Source of the DNA: Knufia peltigerae
Taxonomy: Eukaryota; Ascomycota; Eurotiomycetes; Chaetothyriales; Trichomeriaceae
Direction: 5' to 3'
Assembly (NCBI GenBank): GCA_030247855.1
Contig: JAPDRN010000012.1
Location: 124,001 to 188,000 of the forward strand
DNA: 64,000 nt
Shown: one piece after another, positions 56,001-64,000 of the stretch
Layout: every line of letters starts with the position of its first letter
How positions within the stretch are numbered: position 1 is the first letter of the stretch
The notes under the pieces: model-generated
What the model saw: the letters and a program-made list of their open reading frames with translations, nothing else
What the model was told of the DNA's origin: nothing
Databases searched by the model: none
Position numbers and translations under genes: made by a program

Positions 56001-59000
56001 ATGATCGACAAATAACAACGGGGTCCACGAGTACAGAGTTATGGTCTTGTTGCGTTGTCAGTGGTCAAAAGTCTATATGTCGTGACGGGCCATCTGAGTC
56101 AAGGGATTCTACACCTGCGGAACACGAATACCGAACATACGAGTAAGTAATCGTACCTGTCCAGGGGTAGGAGTGCGAGGAAATATCTCCATGAACGATG
56201 ATCATGAAAAATTTAATGAGCCTCGGAAAGCTGCCTGTTTGTTGGAGACATAATGATTACTTGTTGTGATCGTCGTCTCATCGGAACGCCCGAGACTGGA
56301 TAACCAAAGGCAACTTTCAGCGTTAAATTGTTGGCAAGTTCCCATCGACGATGACACTGCAGGCGCTTATCAGCCATTCAGCCGATATGTACATCCTCGT
56401 ACGTCCGGGGAGTGAAGCGATGAATTGTTCTCCAGCTTTTCGAGCTCTTTGAGCCGAAGATGGGCATTGAACAAAAGTCACTGATCGACGCATTGGACGT
56501 GGACCTCCATTACACTTTCCCATATTTTGCGAATAATTCCCCATGGAAGCAGAACTTGGGGGGTTGGAGTGCAGGGATCATGATACGACATTAACACCAG
56601 GTTTTTGTGCTTGCTTGCCCGTTTGTCCGTGATACCTCATCGTCACAACATCACTCTCTACGTACGATTGATCTGGAAACCCTGCGTTAAGACACACAGA
56701 CACAGATTGTTGATCGAAAGGTGACGTCGGGTATATACCGAATGGTCCGACAATCATCCCGAATCGGCTCCTCATGGACCTCGGATGTTCTTTTTTTTTT
56801 CTGACCGCTTGCGGTTCCGAACCTCATGTAGGTGACTTTTTTGTCCAACTCCGTATACGGTTTACAGTTAACACGAGACGGAACGGACTGAAACGATGTG
56901 ATTTAAGGATGACGAGATACTTGGCTGCTACTGCTACAGGTAAAAAACAAGACTTTCTAGAGAAAATCAAAAGTCAATGCCCCCAAAACGCAACGCAATA
57001 TTACCCCGTCGGTTGTTTGGTCATTGTTTGAGGGCGACGATTGACCTTTGTGTATTATCATCAAAGGAGAATCTCCGAAAATAGTACGGGAGTAGTAGTT
57101 GTCCTGACAATTTGAAATCCTACGAGTATCGCGAACAAGCTACAGTTGGTGTATTGACTTTTAGATTCTCTTGATTCCTATACCAGGACCCTACCTACAA
57201 GATGTAAGATTTGGCGGGGTTGTGTTGTTCGTAATCAAAACCCTGACTCAGACTCAAAAGAGCCTTGAGGTCGCATCGAACCGTGTTGGTATCGGTAATA
57301 CGGAGTAGATTCCGGAGTATTAAAGGCACTTACTGTCCCTAGGTACCTTACAGTAGAGATACGATAGGCTATCTCTCGACTTGTGTACTCCGTGCCTATG
57401 TACTTGTCCCTTTACTAGTGCTCGGGGCTGGCTGAAAGGAGAAGATCTATTTGACGATAAGCGCTCCTTTGTACGGGAGTAGTTTGTGACCGATCGGCAT
57501 CACTACCTGTCTCTCTCCCTTTTCATTTCTTGTATCGGCTATCAAAACCCGCAAAAGAGAATCCCCCCCCAATAGCCGAAGTCTCCGCTCCGCAATCGTC
57601 GGCGCTCTTTTTTCCCTTATCTGTTTCCATAAAGCTCCGTCGAACTTTGGAGGAAGTTCCAAGCCAAAAGGTACAAAGTTACGATGCCCTCAGCTACTCG
57701 TAACTCGTACAAAGGGTATGTTCGAGTCAGGGTATCTTGTATCCCCACTGATAATGCTAATGCTTTCTTGGTTTTGATTCTTCTCCAGTCGTCGCAAAGT
57801 ATGGAGTTCGAGTACGTGCGGGCTATGCACGGAGTAGTTCCATCTTGGAGAATTTAATGCTGACTCGACACACACACCCCCCACCACTTTGCGGAAAAAG
57901 CCGAACAACATGGATCGGCAAACGGAAGATACGAGTGGTACGTTGATTACTTTACAGTACCTACTAGGGAGGTACTCATCTCGTACTCCGGACGGAAAAA
58001 CAATCGGTGATGCAAATCCGAAGGTTCCGAGACTGTACGGAGCATGAAGACTACCACACTACCTACTCGTACGGGGGGGGTAGTACTGTAGATGACCAAT
58101 GAATTTCTTTCACCGAGGGGATCCCTGTCTGTGGCTTATTTTGTTCTTGTTGTGGACCTCAAAGGATGAGTACTTTCTAGTACTATGATACGTACTGTAC
58201 ATGAACAACACCCAAGAGGCGTCTGGGGGAGTAAGCCGTAGCTAACCGCAAGGCATCAGACGGAGAAACCCTTTGATTCGATTGTGGTCAGGTTCCCCAT
58301 GTTCTACATCAAACTTTCACGAACAGGAAGCAAGTCGACAGAGTTATTCTCACATGCCAACAGTAATTCTTGGGTCTTCGCAGCCGAGACGGTATTGCCC
58401 TACCACAAAACGCGTTGGTGGTACAATCCGAAGGTCAATCAAGTGTCGCTTCAAATGTACAAAAGTACTGACTGATGACAATGACGGGGGTGTGGCGGGG
58501 GAGGAAGGAAACTACAAATTTCCAAGAGACATCGGCAACAAACTCCCTGTCCTGTGTCGACACGGTGAGAGTGAAAAAGCCGCCACAAAAGCCAAACAGG
58601 TTCGAAAACAAAGACAGGAGGAAATTTCACGCGCCGCCGCCGCCGCCGCCAACATGAGAAAGGTAGATACTGATGCCTTCTCGCTTGAAAGAAGAAGAAA
58701 GCGAGAAACATGTGTTGTCAGAAACTCTCGCACGACCGATCCCTCCCCTGGGGAATGTTGAGCCCGGACCAAAGGATTGGTTGGTTGGTCCCTTTTTGAT
58801 GAACTGTACAGCTGATGACATGACATTTCTCCGAAGCTGGCCATGGCACATGCTTCTTCTGCTTCTTGCTGCTGGCATACTCACACACCCATTCCAATCT
58901 CACATGTGCGTTACGCGTTATGTGGTTCGGGTTGCAACCAATCGAGAAATGTCACTCGCGAACTTGTTCACGCCCAAACGACTGACCTGGGCACTAGATC

Positions 59001-59414
59001 GGTCGTCATCATTATACGGTAGGTCCCCTCCCCCGTTGCACATGCCATTCACAACAGTCCCATGTCGGAAGCGGATCCAGCTGGATGGAGTCGGATACTG
59101 TGGCTACGGTAACTCAGGCCCTAAACATGGTAGCCAGCACAGCAGCAGTCTTCCAATACGAAATCGATTTTTTTCAAGGCTTTTCTCCTTGGTATCCAAC
59201 TCGGATCTACGATGGGCGTTGGATCCTAGGTATGTCAGAGTCAATTCGCGACGACCTTGATCTCGCGGACCAGGTAGCTCAGCACCAATCTACGAAGCCA
59301 CCACAAAGGCCGGGTTTTGGAGAGACAACTTCCAGGACCATGACTGACATTAGAGAGAAACGATCGAGAAGAATCAACTCTGACGGGTTTTGCGGTACCA
59401 TGCGCTACCGCTCT
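53098..59414. other. 6.3-kb gene desert with poly-G tracts
   Basis: I find no supported gene between creA and the glutathione S-transferase. Open frames are short, low complexity or begin at non-ATG codons. The stretch holds several long G or C runs (8 at 54094, 7 at 54743, 13 at 55605, 8 at 57563, 8 at 58073) and multiple TACGGAGTA motifs (54921, 57299, 57829). The first few hundred bases are the creA 3' region. Confidence 0.45.
55605..55617 (+). repeat. G13 homopolymer
   Basis: Thirteen consecutive G, preceded by CCC and followed by AGGGG. It is the longest mononucleotide G-run I found in the window and is prone to slippage and to sequencing error. Confidence 0.9.
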
Positions 59415-60264
59415 CTATTTGTCACCGTCTACTTTGATCCAAGCCGGTCTCTCCTCGAGGGTAAGCCACCACCTGTTCACATTTGGACGCCTTTCGAACA
59501 CTTCGGGGTACCACTTCTTGACCCAAGAGCCGACCGGCAAGTGAAACAGATCCGCCAATGTCAAGTGATCTCCTCCGAGATAAGCCTGTTTGGACAGAAT
59601 CCTCTCATACGCGTCCAACTTGGTCTCTAAGTTCGTCACCAGTTGTTTGCATTTCTCTTCGTCCGGATCCCCGAGTCCTTTGAGTCTGGGAAGAGGAGAG
59701 CAGTCAGTCAGTGTGATCACGAGCGGATAAAACGAGGCTGGGGTTAAACCACTTCTTTAGCCTTTTTTCAAAGTTGATGGCGGCAACAATTGGTTCGAAT
59801 TGCGAAGCCTCAATGGAAGCAGCTTGTTCGAACATGGCATTTTCGGTGAGGCCTGTAGGTACAAGACGACTAGAAGATGTTCCGTCTGCTGCCACTGCTG
59901 CTGAAGGATATTTCGCTTCAATGTAACGACACATGGCTCGTGATTCGAACAGGGTCAGATCTCCATGGATGAGCAATGGGATGGAGCCAAAGGGTTGTTT
60001 GTTGACGTATCCTTGGGACTAGACGCAAAAACAAGTCAGGACACACGATGAGAACTGGAAAAGAAAAGAATCAATCGAATAGATGACGAGTTGAATCAAG
60101 GTCAGGACTCCAAGGGGGAAAGGGGGGTAGCTCACCTTTTGTTCCCCTTTTGCGGTGTTGATGGCAACGAAATCATAATCTATATTCTTCTCTTCGAGTA
60201 CGAGAAGAACTCGGCGTGTCGATACGCTCAGTTTAGAACCGTAGATCACGGGCTTCGTGGTCAT
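59415..60264 (-). CDS. Glutathione S-transferase
   Basis: Three exons on the minus strand, 60264-60136, 60018-59753 and 59685-59415, giving 221 residues, the normal GST length. The introns are 117 bp (GTGAGC...GTCTAG) and 67 bp (GTGGTT...TCCCAG, branch-like CTGAC). The thioredoxin-like N-terminal half shows VIYGSKLSVSTRRVLLVLEE, KQPFGSIPLLIHGDLTLFES (cis-Pro and the glutathione gamma-Glu site ES) and RAMCRYIEAKYP. The helical half shows LETKLDAYERILSKQAYLGG and DHLTLADLFHLPVGSWVKK. This is the fungal phi/theta-like type, conjugating glutathione to electrophiles in the cytosol. It looks intact, unlike the catabolic relics next to it. Confidence 0.9.
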
Positions 60265-60822
60265 CTCGAGGGAGTTGTCGTCAGTCTCTTATGCGTGCTA
60301 AGACAAAAGAAAAGAAAAGCTCGAACATATCCAACAATAGACAGCTGCGACCAATGTAGTACAGATGTTTTAAGAATCGACCTTTGTTTGCCAGCCAGTT
60401 TTCTACTACCCATATTGTACCCTCGAAGAGTAGTCTTGAGTCTGGAACGAAGCGGGATGGTTCCGGATTTTCTATAAAAGTCATTACATACGGTGATGGT
60501 GTACACACATGTCGATTTGGGTCCGGAACCAGTTCGGAATGAAAGTAGCGTAGGATGTTGTTTTTTGGCGGGATCCTGCCTATCATACAGCAGACGCACA
60601 ACCTATCGGCCTTGTTTCGATACGGTTGCGATGGACGTCTCTGTCGGCCCATACTAGAGATACATACCAAATATACCATCTCTCCGTACGTTGCGTTTGG
60701 AATCACTGGGCAGGTACATTGCTCATCCCAGAAATTGTCACCTAGACCAGCTTGTGCGACAACTACCGCCGTTTCAAAACAGGCTTGTAGACCTTCCCGG
60801 ACTTGAAATCATCCAAGGCAGA
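60265..60822. other. Intergenic region
   Basis: Lies between the GST start and the end of the alcohol dehydrogenase relic, both minus strand. It presumably holds the GST promoter. No coding sequence is supported. Confidence 0.4.
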
Positions 60823-61633
60823 TTAAAAATCCTCGGCGTCGTAGTAGGTGATCAACCCCTCAAATGGGTAATTGCCTTGATCGTGTTGGTCAATAAAATT
60901 TGGGATCATCTGAGTAGGAAGTGTCAGCAACGTGTAAAGACAAATTTTGAGATGAACGAGTCTTTGGCTAACCTGTCCGGCGATAACTGTCACCTTGGGT
61001 AGAACCCAAATATTCTCTGCCAAGGTTGAGATGTGAAAAGACTTCAATCTCAATTTTCGTTCCTGGTGAAGGTGGACCTATCGAGACAGCTTTGCCTCTA
61101 GTACCCAAACATTCAATCATTTCCCCAATCACACGTGGGTCGGAAGTGGTGTCGATGGCATTCATAAGTCCAGGTGGAAGCGGAACCCGGGGACGAATCT
61201 GCTCAGGAACATCTGGTTGCGAGCCTTCGACACTGAAATGTGCTCCTCCCAATTCGACAGCAAGTTCACGTCGATGTTCAAAAAACATCGACGGCGATGA
61301 TGAGACCGGTTCCTCTGGTCTTTGTCGCGGCCATGATGGCACTCATCCCGACGGCACCCGCACCAAATACGACAAGGCTGTCCCCCCTTTTGGATGTTCA
61401 AAGTGTTCAGAACGACACCCGCTCCGGTTTGGAATCCGCCCATGCCCTAACACCTGTGGAAGTGGTATCGGCAACTTTCCTGTCATACATGCAACATCAG
61501 TATGACATATTCCTGTGGCGTGGATATCGACGAGTAGTTCGTCCGGTTGCAGAGGTCCCAGTATTACATTGTTGCCCCCCTCCAAAGGTTCCCCTATCTC
61601 CGTGAGATACATTGCATCAAGATACTTTGACAT
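60823..61633 (-). pseudogene. Zinc-type alcohol dehydrogenase relic (aryl-alcohol dehydrogenase-like)
   Basis: The start at 61633 leads into a good N-terminus (PDELLVDIHATGICHTDVAC, with the first zinc Cys) as far as VLGHG. About 100 codons are then missing, and the frame resumes at GGFQTGAGVVLNTLNIQKG, normally near residue 170. The Rossmann loop (SLVVFGAGAVGMSAIMA) and FEHRRELAVELGGAHF follow in other frames. Apparent single-base insertions sit at the six-G run (61382-61387), near 61320-61324, at the six-T run (61280-61285) and near 60984. A plausible intron (60910-60972) leads to the normal C-terminus IDQHDQGNYPFEGLITYYD. Loss of the GHE glutamate and of most of the catalytic domain means no function. 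It would have oxidised an alcohol to an aldehyde. Confidence 0.85.
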
Positions 61634-62024
61634 TTCGCTGGAAAGTATGTTCTGAGGGCCGAAACTGTACGAGGAGGCCCTTGGGATGTCTATACACTGC
61701 TATGCACGATGATGGTTTCTGCAGGGAACTTCTGCGGGCCAGCAGTTCCCAGGTTCTCCGCCACAACCAAGGGTGGTCCAGCCTCTCTCAAGCTACATCG
61801 TTCAAACATACTCCTATTCAATATCATGTAATGAGGACACCTGTTGGTCTAATAGCATCGGATATACGTCCGAATCCGATATTGCTAACAAAAGCTTTCA
61901 CCCACAGGGCTCTGAATCAAGCTGCAATAACTCTACTACCACCCTACATACGTTGCCACCTAACAACATGGGGCCAGTCTCAGAGACTGTACTGAGGGAG
62001 TCAGACTGTAACCATCATATTGAG
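61634..62024. other. Former divergent promoter of the catabolic relics
   Basis: Separates the alcohol dehydrogenase relic (minus) from the aldehyde dehydrogenase relic (plus). No coding sequence is supported. Confidence 0.35.
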
Positions 62025-62345
62025 ATGCGACTTTTCATTGATGGAACCTTTGTGGACTCTATTCAAATCAGGAAGATCCGAGTCATTAGTCCAACGACGA
62101 ACGAATGTGTCGCAGAGGGTTAGCGAAGCCACCGAAGAAGACGTCGAGAAAACAGTCCAAAGTGCCAAGCGAGCGTTTCCTGCCTGGCCCTCTGTCGATG
62201 GTAAGGGAGAAATGCGCCACTAAAGTACAAATGTGTTTTGACGTCTGAGAACACTCACTCACTGACTCTTTGTATAGCTTCAGAAAGACGAAATTGTTTA
62301 AACAGGTTGGCGGATTTGATCGAACAAAACGTTAAAGAGTCCTGA
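62025..62345 (+). pseudogene. Aldehyde dehydrogenase relic, N-terminal stump
   Basis: Starts MRLFIDGTFVDSI and continues VISPTTNECVAE, then SEATEEDVEKTVQSAKRAFP, the usual opening of NAD-dependent aldehyde dehydrogenases. An extra G in the GGG at 62118-62120 breaks the frame between the two parts. A clean 77-bp intron (62201-62277, GTAAGG...TATAG) leads to CLNRLADLIEQNVKES, then TGA. Everything after about residue 85 of a ~490-residue enzyme, including the catalytic Cys and Glu, is gone. The family acts on aldehydes such as the product of the neighbouring alcohol dehydrogenase. Confidence 0.8.
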
Positions 62346-62709
62346 ACGGGACATGTTGCAGGCGGATGCCATAATGCGGCAGCTAAACAACCAGTTTTAT
62401 TTTGATTCTGCGGGATGGTCGTTTCCCGAACAGGTGACGGGATTGTTGCAGTATGTGAGTTTCGAAAGGATCCTACATGGTACGGATTTTCCATGGACAC
62501 CGATCATGGTGGTCACAGAGTTATCTCGGGATGATGATCAGTTTGTACCTGTGGTTTTTAAGCAGCAGGGTGCGAACCAGGAATTGTGGGAGTGGCGAAA
62601 TGCCGAGAGATTGTTTAAGAGAACGGATGGGAGGATTAGTGGCGGTAATGAGAATAGGACGATGATTGGAGTAGATCATGAAAATGCCGATACAGGGACA
62701 CGTCTGTAG
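62346..62709 (+). pseudogene. Amidohydrolase/decarboxylase relic, C-terminal part
   Basis: Immediately after the aldehyde dehydrogenase stump the sequence becomes the end of a metal-dependent amidohydrolase of the ACMS-decarboxylase type: LNNQFYFDSAGWSFPEQV, FERILHGTDFPWTP (with the metal-binding Asp of the GSDFP-like motif) and EWRNAERLFKR. The first ~200 residues with the metal-binding HxH are absent. An ATG at 62353 opens the frame but is not a natural start for the family. In active relatives the enzyme decarboxylates or hydrolyses aromatic or ring-cleavage products. Confidence 0.75.
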
Positions 62710-62853
62710 ATGAGGACATTAACTCATAACGTGCCTTAAGAAGCAACAAGCGTTCTGACAGCTTCTGCATTTCTCAAATCGAGCGACGACGCCAGTAAAC
62801 ACTTGCTGGCAGGTTGTGATTGTCATAGTCAGTTCTCAAGTCAGTGTGTTTTA

Positions 62854-64000
62854 TCATTCAATATCTGATGTTCGTGTTGTGCTTGTCCATGATACCAGAA
62901 TATCCAACATATCTTTAGCAATTCCCCATTGCGATGCCATGGTGCGTAGAATTATCTGGCATTGATAGAGCCCTTGACGTAAATTTACCGTCCTATAGTC
63001 AGATTTCACAGGTCGACCCAGCAGGTAGTCATGTAATGTCGAGCTCTTCTGAGCGGCCTGCGTATCTAAAGCACGGGCTTTGGAAAACATGTACGCATGC
63101 ACGTCCTTACATTCATAGCGCGCCGGAATGCGAATTTCGTGATCTCCTAAGCCGAAGAATGCGTAGTATATTGTGGCCGAAGCAAATACTGCAGCTGGCA
63201 TGCTCAGTGCATGAGCTCGACCAAGATGAAGACGTTGGGCAAGATGCTGAATGGTGTTGGCATGGAGCAATGCAGCTCGAGCTTCCGCCGATCGCGTCCA
63301 GGATTTGATGTCGCTACGGGTTCCAGGCAAGCCTTGGCCGATACAGAAGATTTTTTGAGACGTATTGCAGATATTCCTGAAGAGCTGTACACTGTCGGTA
63401 ATCGCATCTATGCATAGGGTATGCCATCGAATGCGCAACTCCACAGCATCGATGGTGTCCCCAAGCCGAGCAAGACACAACTGTTGTATATGGCCCAGTG
63501 CGTCGATAATTTCAAGTTGGGAGGGTGTGCCTACCGTACCGGCTCCAGCGGCATTACTTTCGGAGATTAGGGCTTGAAAGCCCTCGAGCAAAACGAGGGT
63601 TGAGAATGGGGATAGTTGAGGTAATGTACAAGCAGAGCGGGTTCGGAAAAGGGTCAGAAATATCTCTCGAAAGGTAGGGGTATCCTCCAGAGCTTCCTCC
63701 ATCTGAGATATCCACGCTTCTGGGGTACTGGCGGTGAAGATAGCATCACTGGCAATGCAGTGTAAGGGGTTCGAAACGTGCCTCCCGAGAGGCACTCCCC
63801 TTGCATATCTCGCCAATTGAGCATCAACGACGAAAAGACCGCATACGATCCTGCGTTGCATTTCGACATCGGCCCATTGTTGCCACGCAGCGTGCTTCGC
63901 TTGCGTAGTTTGGGCCCGATCGGGAAGGCCTTCCAGGCCACGGAGTGTCAGGTCAAACATGCCGAGAGTTCGCGCCCAGCTGAGTGCCCAACCATGAAGT
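62854..64000 (-). CDS. Fungal-specific transcription factor, C-terminal part (5' end beyond the window)
   Basis: The frame stays open to the right edge (HGWALSWARTLGMFDLT is in frame before the ATG at 63960), so the N-terminus, including any Zn2Cys6 or C2H2 DNA-binding domain, lies outside. The visible 382 residues match the fungal transcription factor (Fungal_trans) middle region: WADVEMQRRIVCGLFVVDAQ and YARGVPLGRHVSN, followed by a long helical domain. The stop is at 62854. No frame break or internal stop is seen, so it appears functional. Being next to the broken catabolic genes, it may once have regulated them; that is inference. Confidence 0.8.
   Translation of the reverse strand, partial: LHGWALSWARTLGMFDLTLRGLEGLPDRAQTTQAKHAAWQQWADVEMQRRIVCGLFVVDAQLARYARGVPLGRHVSNPLHCIASDAIFTASTPEAWISQMEEALEDTPTFREIFLTLFRTRSACTLPQLSPFSTLVLLEGFQALISESNAAGAGTVGTPSQLEIIDALGHIQQLCLARLGDTIDAVELRIRWHTLCIDAITDSVQLFRNICNTSQKIFCIGQGLPGTRSDIKSWTRSAEARAALLHANTIQHLAQRLHLGRAHALSMPAAVFASATIYYAFFGLGDHEIRIPARYECKDVHAYMFSKARALDTQAAQKSSTLHDYLLGRPVKSDYRTVNLRQGLYQCQIILRTMASQWGIAKDMLDILVSWTSTTRTSDIE

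Noticed and set aside
57447..57662. 71-codon minus-strand frame in the desert after creA
   Set aside because: It starts at TTG, is short, has no domain and sits between homopolymers and dispersed motifs.
1..64000. tRNA or rRNA genes
   Set aside because: GGTTCGAA-like B-box matches (for example near 41545 and 63770) lack a plausible cloverleaf or lie inside coding sequence. No rRNA-like sequence was seen.
1..64000. Transposons, MITEs or CRISPR arrays
   Set aside because: No transposase, reverse transcriptase, integrase or long terminal repeats were recognised. CRISPR is not expected in fungi and no spaced repeats were seen.

Overview
This window is nuclear DNA of a filamentous ascomycete (Pezizomycotina). 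The signs are short spliceosomal introns (mostly 49-122 bp) with GT...CTRAY...AG signals, a CreA carbon-catabolite repressor, two HET-domain (heterokaryon incompatibility) genes, a Clr5-domain protein and a fungal-specific transcription factor. A Eurotiomycete (possibly Chaetothyriales-like) is my inference from overall feel, not something the sequence proves. About 18 protein-coding genes are supported. Many are spliced, and exon boundaries were worked out from reading phase, splice signals and conserved family motifs.

Layout. 0-7 kb: a large glycosyltransferase with a C-terminal ubiquitin-interacting-motif-like array, convergent with a secreted amidase. 7-13 kb: sparse, with one four-exon unknown gene (10.7-11.7 kb). 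13-25 kb: a Clr5/TPR protein, a beta-hydroxyacid dehydrogenase, mitochondrial N-acetylglutamate synthase (arginine synthesis), a 14-TM MFS exporter and ARV1. 25-27 kb: a first HET-domain gene. 27-38 kb: a compact housekeeping block with a GVP36-type BAR protein, V-ATPase subunit e (VMA9), a MOB-family protein, the zinc GTPase chaperone ZNG1 and a kinase-like protein with altered motifs. 38-46 kb: a gene-poor stretch with hairpins, a 53-bp tandem duplication and a G-quadruplex candidate, then a two-exon orphan gene, SAP30 and a second HET gene. 46-51.8 kb: gene desert with one possible relic. 51.8-53.1 kb: creA. 53-59.4 kb: gene desert with poly-G tracts.

The right end (59.4-64 kb) is the most unusual part. 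An intact glutathione S-transferase and an intact (edge-truncated) transcription factor flank the remains of three catabolic genes: a zinc alcohol dehydrogenase with an internal deletion and four apparent single-base insertions, an aldehyde dehydrogenase reduced to its N-terminus, and an amidohydrolase/decarboxylase reduced to its C-terminus and joined directly onto the aldehyde dehydrogenase stump. This looks like a small alcohol/aldehyde (probably aromatic) catabolic cluster in decay.

The housekeeping genes act in separate processes: vacuolar acidification, metal delivery, Golgi/ER membrane and lipid handling, histone deacetylation and arginine synthesis. I see no operon-like logic among them. 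The clearest functional grouping is the decayed cluster at the right end.
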